Below, one piece after another: positions 16,486 to 24,167 of a stretch of 64,000 nt of DNA. The position numbers were made by a program, and so were the translations under genes. The DNA is from Actinomycetes bacterium (GTDB lineage: Bacteria > Actinomycetota > Acidimicrobiia > Acidimicrobiales > Ilumatobacteraceae). The stretch spans positions 124,001-188,000 of the forward strand of contig JAKOUY010000040.1 of the NCBI GenBank assembly GCA_029782355.1, in the 5' to 3' direction. How positions within the stretch are numbered: the stretch's first letter is position 1; each line of letters starts with the position of its first letter. The notes under the pieces are model-generated. The model worked only from the letters and a program-made list of their open reading frames with translations, was not told the DNA's origin and ran no database searches.

Positions 16486-17736
16486 GTGCTGGCGAACGGT
16501 GTGGCCAAACGCCCCGACGTCTGGTGGGACGTGGCGTTCGCGGTCGATCCGTCGTGCACCGATCGTGCCGCCGTGGACGAGGCATTGAGCGCCTTGGCCT
16601 CGCTTGCTGCGGTGCTCGAGGCTCAGCGACTGGTCTGCGCCCGGGTGCTCGAGGCGCTCTCCCACCAACCCGAGGCCGAGCTCGCCGCCGCCCTGCGAAC
16701 CACACGAAGCGATGCCGGCACCGTGATGCGCCGGGCCGCCACCACCGAGTCGGCGCCCGACCTGGGGCGTGCCCTGGCTGCCGGCGAGATCGGATCCGGG
16801 CATGTCGATCGGCTCACCGGCGCCCTCGCCCGGCTGGAGCCAGCGCAGCGTGGCGAACTGCTGCAGCGGCAGGGCGCCCTGGCAGATGTGGCGCGTGCTG
16901 CCTCCGTCGAGGACTTCGATCGGCATCTGCGTGAACTCGAGCGCCGGCTGCGCACGGATGGCGGTGAGGCGCGGCTGGTCCAGCAGCGCCGGGCGGTTCG
17001 CCTGCGGACCTGGATCGATCGGACGAGCGGCATGCACTGCTGGCGCCTCGATGCCGATCCGGCCACGGCACTTCGTCTCGATGCCCGCTTGCGATCGGCG
17101 ACCGAAGCACTGTTCCACGGAGGACAGATCCCGGAGGGCGCTCCCAGCGATCCGTTCGAGCGTCAGGCGTTCCTCCAGGCACACGGGCTGTTCGGGCTGG
17201 TGCTCGGCAACGACCCGAGATTGCGCACCGGGCGGACCGAGGTGGTGGTCGTGGAAGACCGGCGCGTCCCGCCGGGTCAGCCGTCGGTGATCGACTGGGG
17301 GCTTCCGGTCGACCTCCCCGCCAGCCATCTCGACGCCCTGCGTGCAGAGGCCGATGTGCGCCACGTCGTGCTGCACGGCGGCACCGTGGTCGACGCGCCC
17401 GGACTGATGGACCGTGGACGCGATCGCCGCCTTGCCACCGCCGATCAACGTCGGGCGCTGCGAGCGCTGTACCGGAGCTGCGCGATCCCCGAGTGCTCGA
17501 TCCGATTCGACCTCTGCACCATGCATCACGTCGTCTGGTGGCAGCCGCCGTTCGACGGGCCCACCGATCTGGCCAACCTGCTTCCCCTCTGCACCCGTCA
17601 CCATCATCACTTGCACGATGACGGATGGGTGTTGCACCTCGACGACCAGCGGTTGCTCACCGTGACCCTTCCGGACGGTTCAGCGCTCCACGGCTCGCCG
17701 AACCGGTACCCACCCTGGCAGGGGAGCGGGCCGTGA
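16486..17736 (+). CDS. HNH endonuclease, DUF222 / 13E12-repeat family
   Basis: A 416-residue protein with an N-terminal helical DUF222 region (EALSALASLAAVLEAQRLVC, HQPEAELAAALRTTRSDAGT, AAGEIGSGHVDRLTGALARL) and a C-terminal HNH nuclease: YRSCAIPECSIRFDLCTMHH, then DLANLLPLCTRHHHHLHDDG. The paired cysteines and HH/N/H residues form the zinc and catalytic sites. Such genes are multicopy in actinobacteria and often linked to DNA damage or mobile DNA. The GTG start has an excellent GGAGGTGA ribosome binding site, and the promoter and LexA-like box upstream suggest SOS induction. Confidence 0.9.
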   Translation: MLANGVAKRPDVWWDVAFAVDPSCTDRAAVDEALSALASLAAVLEAQRLVCARVLEALSHQPEAELAAALRTTRSDAGTVMRRAATTESAPDLGRALAAGEIGSGHVDRLTGALARLEPAQRGELLQRQGALADVARAASVEDFDRHLRELERRLRTDGGEARLVQQRRAVRLRTWIDRTSGMHCWRLDADPATALRLDARLRSATEALFHGGQIPEGAPSDPFERQAFLQAHGLFGLVLGNDPRLRTGRTEVVVVEDRRVPPGQPSVIDWGLPVDLPASHLDALRAEADVRHVVLHGGTVVDAPGLMDRGRDRRLATADQRRALRALYRSCAIPECSIRFDLCTMHHVVWWQPPFDGPTDLANLLPLCTRHHHHLHDDGWVLHLDDQRLLTVTLPDGSALHGSPNRYPPWQGSGP

Positions 17737-17759
17737 GCGGCGCACCGGGGTCGACCCGG

Positions 17760-18749
17760 TCAGGCCTTCGAGATCCGGTCGCCGCGGGACACCGTGCCCG
17801 GCTCGACCACCTTGGCGCAGATGCCGCGCAGGTGATGCTGCTTGCCCACTCGGCCGTTCACCCAGCGGTGCGCGTCCAGGCCGAACCGGCGGGTGAACTT
17901 GGCGCAGCCGGTGTGTGGCTCAGGAGTGACCTCGATCAACGCGCTGCCCAGCCGCAGCCGGGTCCCCGCCGGGAGGTTGGCGTCGCTGAGGTCCAGGTCG
18001 ACGAACAGCTGGTCACCCGCCAGCGGTACACGCTCGGCAGTGCCAGCGACGAGGAGGGCGCACCGCCAGTTCATGATGTTCAGCTGAGCGTCCAGCTTGG
18101 CGGACCCGTCCGCGGTCGAGGAGCTGCCGCGGGCAGCCCAGTTGTCCCCAACCAGGCCGGAGGTTGTCGACAGCTCGCCGACCTCCAGCACCTCGCGCTC
18201 GTCGACGCCAGGGCGACGAACGATCAGCTCGACAGTGCCGTGGTCGGCCGGCGAGCGTCGAACCTCCGCCAACCAGGCCTCGGCGTCCAGGACGCTCGGC
18301 GAATTGGGTGGATCCGCCGCCGGGTCGTACCAATGAATGCTGGCGGCAGCGTGCGTCCACGACGGCTGCAGCACGTCGCCACGCGGGGCCATCTCGGCGA
18401 CGTACGGGCCGAGGCCCAGCACCATGGCGCCGTTGGCCGCGTCGAGGCCGCGTACCTCCAACACGCCGCCTCGGCGAACGGCCATCAGCTCGCAGATCGC
18501 CGCGTGGACGCCGGTGACGCCCCCTCCCCGCCAATCCTCCAGCGCGGCTGGCGCAGCGGCAGAAGGTTGCGTCGGCTCGAGCACCGTGACGATCACGTGC
18601 GAGTACGCCCGCAGCCGTCCGAGGTCGACGTCATCGAGGTGCTCCAGATCCAGGTTGAGAGTGCTGTTCACGCGGTCCCAGTCGGAGCCGGTGCGATCTG
18701 GCCGGTCGTTGCGCACGCTGCCGAGCGGGGTGATGGAGCACGGTTGCAC
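17760..18749 (-). CDS. TsaA/TrmO-like domain fused to MOSC domain
   Basis: A 329-residue two-domain protein. Residues ~5-115 resemble the TsaA/TrmO fold: ITPLGSVRNDRPDRTGSDWD, RLRAYSHVIVTVLEPTQP and VLEVRGLDAANGAMVLGLGP match the conserved PIGxVRN, FSHxxV and LDALDGTPVLDIKPY signatures, but the RPNPIG motif of active TrmO is not evident. Residues ~160-329 are a MOSC domain: TVELIVRRPGVDEREVLEVG, GLVGDNWAARGSS, PHTGCAKFTRRFG with its conserved cysteine. MOSC domains handle molybdenum cofactor sulfur or N-hydroxylated substrates. GTG 18749 is chosen because it precedes the TsaA-like start and CAGACT lies 7 bases upstream; longer in-frame starts exist. Confidence 0.72.
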   Translation of the reverse strand: MQPCSITPLGSVRNDRPDRTGSDWDRVNSTLNLDLEHLDDVDLGRLRAYSHVIVTVLEPTQPSAAAPAALEDWRGGGVTGVHAAICELMAVRRGGVLEVRGLDAANGAMVLGLGPYVAEMAPRGDVLQPSWTHAAASIHWYDPAADPPNSPSVLDAEAWLAEVRRSPADHGTVELIVRRPGVDEREVLEVGELSTTSGLVGDNWAARGSSSTADGSAKLDAQLNIMNWRCALLVAGTAERVPLAGDQLFVDLDLSDANLPAGTRLRLGSALIEVTPEPHTGCAKFTRRFGLDAHRWVNGRVGKQHHLRGICAKVVEPGTVSRGDRISKA

Positions 18750-18802
18750 GCCGCAGAGTCTGGCGCATCCGCAGTGGTCGGTGCCGGGCATATGGTGGAG
18801 CC

Positions 18803-19240
18803 ATGCCCAACTCCGCACCCGGTGCGGCGGCGTCGCTCGGCACGAGCAAGTACGTCGCCCTCACGACGTATCGCAAGACCGGGGTGGGGGTGGTCACGGC
18901 CGTCTGGGCGGTTCCGCTGGAGTCGGCGGGAGCTGGTGCGTTCGGGTTCTGGACCAGCTCCGAGTCCGGCAAGGCCAAGCGCATCCGCAACAATCCGCAG
19001 GTCGTGGCCCAGCCGTCCGACGCCCGGGGCCGCCCGAAGGCGGGCACCGCCCCGATCACGTGCGACGCGGCATTCGCCACGCCCGCCCAGCTCGATGAGA
19101 TCCGGTCCGCGGTGCGGTCCAAGTACGGCTTCGCCGTGCAGGTGACGAAGCTGCTGAACACCGTCGGAGGGTGGTTCAGGGGCCGCAAGCCGTACGGCGA
19201 CATCGGCCTGGTCGTCGTCCCCCGGGAGACGGCCGGATGA
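18803..19240 (+). CDS. PPOX-class F420-dependent oxidoreductase-like protein
   Basis: A 145-residue split-barrel protein of the pyridoxamine-phosphate-oxidase superfamily: SLGTSKYVALTTYRKTGVGV, TAVWAVPLESAGAGAFGFWT, SGKAKRIRNNPQVVAQPSDA and the C-terminal YGDIGLVVVPRET. The pattern matches the Rv2061-like group annotated as F420-dependent, so it may reduce an unknown substrate with F420H2 or bind flavin or biliverdin instead. ATG 18803 lies 6 bases after TATGGT, consistent with a leaderless message. Divergent from the TsaA-MOSC gene. Confidence 0.85.
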   Translation: MPNSAPGAAASLGTSKYVALTTYRKTGVGVVTAVWAVPLESAGAGAFGFWTSSESGKAKRIRNNPQVVAQPSDARGRPKAGTAPITCDAAFATPAQLDEIRSAVRSKYGFAVQVTKLLNTVGGWFRGRKPYGDIGLVVVPRETAG

Positions 19241-19250
19241 CCGGACCTGC

Positions 19251-20684
19251 TCAGCGAGCGCTGGACGAGATCAGCACCAGCGAGACGATCGCCAACGCCA
19301 CTCCGAGACGCTGGATCGGCGTCACTCGTTCGTGATCAATCGTCACGGCGAGTCCCACCGTCGCCACCGGATACAGCGAGGCGACGATGGCCACCAACGA
19401 GAGCATGCCTCGGTGGGCCGCCATCACGTACAGCAGGGTGCCGAACATGTCGAGTTGGCCGGCTGCCAACGTCGTGGCCCGGCTACGCAGGGCTCGCGGG
19501 ATCGCCGCCAGGCCGCCTGAACGACGGGCGGTCAGAGCCGCGGACCGCGCGGCCGGCCGATCCAACGAGGCGTCGGCGGACTCGCCGATCGACCGGTCGA
19601 CTGGCCGGAAGCCCGACCGGAAGTCCGACCGTGAGACGGACCGCGAGACGGACCGCGAGACGGACCGCGAGACGGACCGCGAGACGGAACGCGCGACGGA
19701 ACGCGGGACAGACTGCGGGACCGACCGCGGGACCGACGGTGAGACGGATCGGAAGCCGGCGACGCTGACGGAGAGTCCGGCGACTCCGGCGAGCTGCGGA
19801 CCGGTTGGTCGCCGAGTCGTGGCTCGCCCATTGACCGCTGCCGCGGCGAGCGTTGCTGCTGCTGCATCCGGCTGAAGCACCACCATCCGTGCAACCGCCC
19901 GTCCCGGCTCGACGAGTGCCCGCAGCCTGGGGTCGGCAGCGGCGGCAGCAGCAGCGGCGGTGGCGGCCGTGGCGGTGGCGGCCGTGGCGGTGGCGGCATT
20001 GGCGAGGAGGCCGGTGTCGGCGCAGCCCGCACCGGCGGGTTCCGTGCTGCGGGCACGGGCGCCCGTCGTGGCTCGGGCGTTGGCGGCGACGAAGAGCCAC
20101 ATCATCGGCGCGCCACCGACCCGGGTCAGCGCCACCGTCCACAGTTCGTGCCCGGCGGGGAAGCCGTGGACGAACGAGAACATCGACCCGAAGCAGGCGC
20201 CCGCCGTCAGCGCCCCGGCCACCACCATGGGCGACGTGAACCGCACCGCGTGATCGTGCATCGCCTTGCTGACCAGGGCCACGGCGACGCATCCGACGGC
20301 GATCCCCGTCAGCCCGGCCGGACCTGGTCGCTCGCCGCCGGCCAGCCCGACCAGCGCCGGGATCAGAGCGGCCACGGCGGCGGTGAGCGGGGCCACCACG
20401 GCCATCGCCCCGCGAGACAGGCACCAATAGAGCAGCGCCTGCCCGATCGCCCCGACGATCCCGGCCAGCACGGCCATGGCCGTCGCCCGGCTGGCGATCG
20501 ACGTCGGCAACGGATCGTGACCAGCGAGGCCGACCGCCAGCAGGAGCAGCATGGCCACCACGCCAGCGCCGGTCTCGCCGATCGCCGCGACTCGCCACGC
20601 CGTCTGGGTGCGGGCGGCTCGCCCGCCACAGAAGTCGCCGACACCGAAGAGCAGCGCCGCGGCGAGGGCGATCATCACGGGCAT
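19251..20684 (-). CDS. EamA/DMT-type transporter with ~185-residue low-complexity insertion
   Basis: A 477-residue protein where ~290 would be usual. Residues 1-~210 hold the first EamA half and two helices of the second (MIALAAALLFGVGDFCGGR to LTRVGGAPMMWLFVAA). Residues ~215-395 are Ala/Thr-rich then (SRSV)n-rich, encoded by ten 12-bp units at 19631-19750 and a GC-rich repeat near 19935-20000. The remaining three helices follow (LDMFGTLLYVMAAHRGMLSL to RLGVALAIVSLVLI). The frame is intact throughout, so the insert is probably translated and sits in the loop between helices 7 and 8. ATG 20684 is preceded by GGGGG. Substrate unknown. Confidence 0.75.
   Translation of the reverse strand: MPVMIALAAALLFGVGDFCGGRAARTQTAWRVAAIGETGAGVVAMLLLLAVGLAGHDPLPTSIASRATAMAVLAGIVGAIGQALLYWCLSRGAMAVVAPLTAAVAALIPALVGLAGGERPGPAGLTGIAVGCVAVALVSKAMHDHAVRFTSPMVVAGALTAGACFGSMFSFVHGFPAGHELWTVALTRVGGAPMMWLFVAANARATTGARARSTEPAGAGCADTGLLANAATATAATATAATAAAAAAAADPRLRALVEPGRAVARMVVLQPDAAAATLAAAAVNGRATTRRPTGPQLAGVAGLSVSVAGFRSVSPSVPRSVPQSVPRSVARSVSRSVSRSVSRSVSRSVSRSDFRSGFRPVDRSIGESADASLDRPAARSAALTARRSGGLAAIPRALRSRATTLAAGQLDMFGTLLYVMAAHRGMLSLVAIVASLYPVATVGLAVTIDHERVTPIQRLGVALAIVSLVLISSSAR
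19631..19750. repeat. ten 12-bp tandem units inside the DMT transporter gene
   Basis: Consecutive 12-bp units of the GCGAGACGGACC type run from 19631 to 19750; the first five are nearly identical and the rest drift. On the coding strand each unit gives four residues of the SRSV type. Because the unit is a multiple of three, gain or loss of copies keeps the frame. Confidence 0.85.
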
Positions 20685-20869
20685 GCCTTGCACCCCCGAC
20701 GCCCACGAGTCTCGACGCGCCTGCCGCTCCCGCCCCGCCCGCTGATCATGGCTCGTAGAGGCGACGACATCGACCGCTGATACGTCGCCTGGCGCGAGCG
20801 GGTTCGCGCCCGCCGTCCGGCGCGGCCTGCGGCCACCGCACACGCCTGGCAGCAGTCAGGTGGATCGTG

Positions 20870-21044
20870 GTCGACGCTTCGTCGACGCCTCGCCCACGCC
20901 TCGCCCACGCCTCGTCGACGCTCATCGAAGCTGCGTCGACTCCCGGTCGATACGTGGTCGACACGTGGTCGACGCTTCGTCAACGCTTCGTCAACGCTTC
21001 GTCAACGCTTGGTCAACACTTCCTCAACACTTGGTCAACACTTG
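20870..21044. repeat. array of sixteen ~11-bp direct repeats
   Basis: Units begin GTCGACGCTTC (20870-20880), pass through GCCCACGCCTC, GTCGATACGTG and GTCGACACGTG, then become GTCAACGCTTC and finally GTCAACACTTG (21034-21044). Nearly all are 11 bp, one helical turn, so every copy faces the same side of the DNA; two units near 20925-20944 are 10 bp. The array ends in the palindrome that overlaps the amidohydrolase promoter. The rest of the 391-bp gap (20685-20869) shows no gene; an AGGCGAC/GTCGCCT inverted repeat lies near 20758-20790. Confidence 0.85.
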
Positions 21045-21069
21045 ACTCAGTCAAGAGTGGCGCTAGGAT
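21041..21069 (+). promoter_or_regulatory. leaderless promoter with 15-bp palindromic operator
   Basis: CTTGACTCAGTCAAG (21041-21055) is a perfect palindrome around one central base. It contains the -35 TTGACT (21042-21047); 16 bases later lies TAGGAT (21064-21069), and ATG 21076 follows after 6 bases, so the transcript should start at the start codon. The symmetry and placement suit a MarR-type repressor, and the third gene of this operon encodes one. Confidence 0.6.
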
Positions 21070-21075
21070 GTCGGC

Positions 21076-22335
21076 ATGTCTGACACCGCCACCCTCGCCC
21101 CGGATGCCCGCGCCGCCCGACCCGACGCCACCGCCACCGAGCGCTCGCGTTACACGATGATCTCGGCGGACTGCCACGCCGGGGCCAACCACGCCACCTA
21201 CCGCGAGTACCTCGCCCCGGAGTGGCGTGACGAGTTCGACGCCTGGCGCGGTCAGTACAAGAACCCGTTCCGCGACCTCCAGGACGACGGCCGGACGCGC
21301 AACTGGGACAACGAGCGGCGGATCCGCGAGCTGCACGAGGACGGGACCGTCGGCGAGGTGGTGTTCCCCAACACCGTGCCGCCGTTCTTCCCCACCGGCT
21401 CGACCATCGCTCCGGCACCCAGGCCGGAGGACTTCGAGCGGCGCCTCGCCGGCGTCATGGCCCACAACCGCTGGCTGGTCGACTTCGTGGCCGTCGACCC
21501 GGCGGCACGCGCCGGGCTCGGGCAGATCTTCCTGAACGACATCGACCTGGCCGTCGAGGGCGTCCACTGGGCCGCCGAGCACGGCATGAAGGGCATCCTG
21601 CTGCCCGGGGTCTCCCCGGATACCCCGTGGATCGAACCGCTGTACTCGCCGAACTACGACCCGATCTGGCGGGCCGTGGAGGAGACCGGTCTGGTGCTCA
21701 CCCACCACAGCGGAGCCACCGGTGTGCCCAACTTCGGCAAGTACACGATCTCCACCGTGATCTACGTCCTCGAAGCCGGCTTCTACGCCAACCGGGCGCT
21801 GTGGCACCTGGTGATGTCCGGCGTGTTCGAGCGGTTCCCGGGCCTCAAGTTCGTGATGACCGAGCAGGGCTCCGGCTGGGTGCTGCCGGTGCTGGAGCGC
21901 ATGGATCACATCGGGGCGCAGATGGCCAAGGGGCGGGTCGGCGAGCTCGGCGCGGCCACCGACACGCCACTGTCGATGAAGCCCAGCGAGTACTTCGCCC
22001 GCAACTGCTGGATCGGCGCCAGCTTCCCCGGACGCGACGAGGCACTGGCGATCCGCCAGATCACCGAGCTCTACGGCGACCGGGTGATGTGGGGGAGCGA
22101 CTACCCGCATCACGAAGCCACCTCGCCGTTCTCCAAGGAGTCGCTGAGCTATGCGTTCTACGACTTCACGCCCGACGAGATGCGCAAGCTGCTCAGCGTC
22201 AACATCGCCGATGTCTACGGCTTCGACCTCGACGCCTTGGATCCCCTCGGCCGGCAGTTCGGCCCGACCGTGGGGGAGGTGGCCACCCGCCAGGACGCCC
22301 CGGCCGGCGCCACCAGCCCGGCGTTCATGCGCTGA
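21076..22335 (+). CDS. amidohydrolase family 2 metal-dependent hydrolase
   Basis: A 419-residue TIM-barrel protein of the amidohydrolase_2 (ACMSD/LigJ-like) group. Likely metal-binding stretches are MISADCHAGANH near the N-terminus, GLVLTHHSGATG in the middle and MWGSDYPHHEATSP near the C-terminus. FVMTEQGSGWVLPVLERMDH is also typical. The family hydrolyses or decarboxylates ring-cleavage products and related acids; the substrate is not deducible. First gene of an operon with a DegT-fold gene, a MarR regulator and an SDR, transcribed from the leaderless promoter at 21041-21069. Confidence 0.85.
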   Translation: MSDTATLAPDARAARPDATATERSRYTMISADCHAGANHATYREYLAPEWRDEFDAWRGQYKNPFRDLQDDGRTRNWDNERRIRELHEDGTVGEVVFPNTVPPFFPTGSTIAPAPRPEDFERRLAGVMAHNRWLVDFVAVDPAARAGLGQIFLNDIDLAVEGVHWAAEHGMKGILLPGVSPDTPWIEPLYSPNYDPIWRAVEETGLVLTHHSGATGVPNFGKYTISTVIYVLEAGFYANRALWHLVMSGVFERFPGLKFVMTEQGSGWVLPVLERMDHIGAQMAKGRVGELGAATDTPLSMKPSEYFARNCWIGASFPGRDEALAIRQITELYGDRVMWGSDYPHHEATSPFSKESLSYAFYDFTPDEMRKLLSVNIADVYGFDLDALDPLGRQFGPTVGEVATRQDAPAGATSPAFMR

Positions 22336-22353
22336 GCGGAAGCGCGCCGACCC

Positions 22354-23682
22354 GTGAACCGCATCGACTACGCCGGCAGCGTCCACGACCAGGAGGAGAT
22401 CGACGCCGTGCTCGCCGTGCTCAACGGCGGTCCGACCGCCCTGCGCATCGGCAAGCACGTCCGCGAGATGGAGCGGCTGGTTGCCGAGACCTTCGCCAAG
22501 CGCCGCGGCGTCATGGTCAACTCCGGCTCGTCGGCGCTGTACCTCGCCGTCGAGCTGCTCCGGCCGCAGCCCGGCGACGAGATCGTCACCGCGGCCGTGA
22601 CCTTCAGCACCGACATCGCCCCGATGGTCCGGGCGGGAGTCACCCCCGTCTTCGTCGACGTCGTCGCCGACACGTACCAGATCGACACCGACCAGATCGA
22701 GGGGGCCATCGGGCCACGGACCCGGGCGATCCTGGCGCCGAACCTGATCGGCAACTGCCCGGATTGGGACGTGATCCGCGAGATCGCCGACCGCCACGGC
22801 CTGACGGTCATCGAGGACAGCTGCGACTGCCTCGGCGCCACGCTGCGCGGCACGCCGACGGGCGCCCGGGCAGACGTCTCGCTGACCAGCTTCGCCCTCA
22901 GCCACATCATCACGGCCGCCGGGACCGGCGGGATGATCTGCCTGGACGACACCGAGCTGATCGATCGGGCCCTGCTGCTGCGCCGCTGGGGGCGCCGCAG
23001 CGAGGTCAAGTTGTTCGGCAGCCAGAAGGGCGACACCCGGTTCTTCAGCAAGCTGGGCGGAACCCACGGCAACGGGAACGGCAGCGGGGACGGCAACGGG
23101 ACCGGCGCGGTGCCCGCCGGCCGGCCCGAGAACCGGCCCGAGAACCGGCCCGAGATCCGGCCCGACATCGAGTACGACGACCTGTTCATCTTCGACGAGG
23201 TCGGCTGGAACTTCGAGCCGTCGGAGCTGTCGGCGGCGTTCGGGGTGGTCCAGATGCGCAAGCTCGGCGCCAACCTGGCCCGCCGCAAGCGCAACTACGA
23301 GCTGCTCAGCGAGCGCTTCGCGGCCTACCCGGACGTGTTCACCCTGCCGCGGTTGACGCCCGGCGTGGACACGGCGTGGCACATGTTCCCGATCCTCATC
23401 GACCCGGCCAGCCAGGTCCGGCGCGCCGAGTTCCAGGTGTTCATGGAGCAGCGTGGCATCGACACCCGCATGGTCTGGACCGGCAACGCCACCCGCCAAC
23501 CGGCGTTCCGCCACGTCCCTCACCGGGTGGCGGCGGGCGGGCTGGCCAACGCCGACCGGATCATGGAGACCGGCCTGATCCTGCCCTGCAACCACGCCAT
23601 CGACGACGCCGGGTGCGCCTACATCGGCGACACGCTCGACGAGTTCATGCGCCGCCCCGGAGCGACGGCGAGCCGGGCATGA
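22354..23682 (+). CDS. DegT-fold PLP/PMP enzyme with His in place of the catalytic Lys
   Basis: A 442-residue fold-type I enzyme. The N-terminal substrate segment is RRGVMVNSGSSALYLAVELL; the cofactor aspartate region is TVIEDSCDCLGATLRG. Where sugar aminotransferases have SFxxxK, this protein reads SFALSHIITAAGTGG, with His at the Lys position, as in the PMP-dependent 3-dehydratases ColD and E1 (RfbH). LLLRRWGRRSE and GNATRQPAFRH also match that group, but the iron-sulfur cysteines of E1 are absent. A Gly/Asn/Pro-rich insert with 12-bp repeats lies near 23065-23170. So a dehydratase is likelier than an aminotransferase. Its stop overlaps the marR start (ATGA). Confidence 0.78.
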   Translation: MNRIDYAGSVHDQEEIDAVLAVLNGGPTALRIGKHVREMERLVAETFAKRRGVMVNSGSSALYLAVELLRPQPGDEIVTAAVTFSTDIAPMVRAGVTPVFVDVVADTYQIDTDQIEGAIGPRTRAILAPNLIGNCPDWDVIREIADRHGLTVIEDSCDCLGATLRGTPTGARADVSLTSFALSHIITAAGTGGMICLDDTELIDRALLLRRWGRRSEVKLFGSQKGDTRFFSKLGGTHGNGNGSGDGNGTGAVPAGRPENRPENRPEIRPDIEYDDLFIFDEVGWNFEPSELSAAFGVVQMRKLGANLARRKRNYELLSERFAAYPDVFTLPRLTPGVDTAWHMFPILIDPASQVRRAEFQVFMEQRGIDTRMVWTGNATRQPAFRHVPHRVAAGGLANADRIMETGLILPCNHAIDDAGCAYIGDTLDEFMRRPGATASRA

Positions 23683-24167
23683 GCGCCCGTGACGACGCCC
23701 TCGAGTCCGTCCTCGGCGGTATCGGCCGGCTCAACCGGCTGACCAACAGCCGGCGGACCTACGCCCTGGCGGCCACCGCGGCCGACGTGCCCCTCGGGGC
23801 GCAGGAGATGCAGGTCCTGCGCGTCGTGGCCCTCGACGGCGCCACCACCGCCGGCGAGGTCGCCCGCCGAGCGCGCATGGATGCCGGCGCGGTCAGCCGC
23901 CAGCTCCCGTCGCTGGAACGCGCCGGGCTGCTCAGCCGGCGCAGCGGGCCGGGCAACAGCGTCGTGCTGGCTGCCACCGACACCGGCCGCGACGCCGTCG
24001 AGGCCCTCGACTCGGTGCGCATGGCCCAACTGCAACGGGCCCTGCGCCACTGGTCCAATGCCGAGCTGGCCCAGTTCGCCACATTGCTGGCCCGCTTCGT
24101 CACCGACACCACGGCCACGCCGTACGAGTCGGGCGATCGCCGGGTGCCGGTGGGGGAGCGGTCGTGA
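23679..24167 (+). CDS. MarR-family transcriptional regulator
   Basis: A 162-residue winged-helix regulator: LGAQEMQVLRVVALDGATTA, GEVARRARMDAGAVSRQLPS (recognition helix), LERAGLLSRRSGPGNSVVLA and a C-terminal dimer helix. The ATG overlaps the stop of the DegT-fold gene and its own stop overlaps the SDR start, so it is coupled in the middle of the operon. It is the best candidate to bind the palindrome at 21041-21055 and so regulate its own operon, but this is inferred from position and site symmetry. Confidence 0.85.
   Translation: MSARDDALESVLGGIGRLNRLTNSRRTYALAATAADVPLGAQEMQVLRVVALDGATTAGEVARRARMDAGAVSRQLPSLERAGLLSRRSGPGNSVVLAATDTGRDAVEALDSVRMAQLQRALRHWSNAELAQFATLLARFVTDTTATPYESGDRRVPVGERS

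Noticed and set aside
20870-21044. CRISPR or plasmid-type replication origin in the 11-bp array
   Set aside because: There are no spacers, and no Rep gene, AT-rich melting region or DnaA box cluster accompanies the units. A regulatory role fits better.
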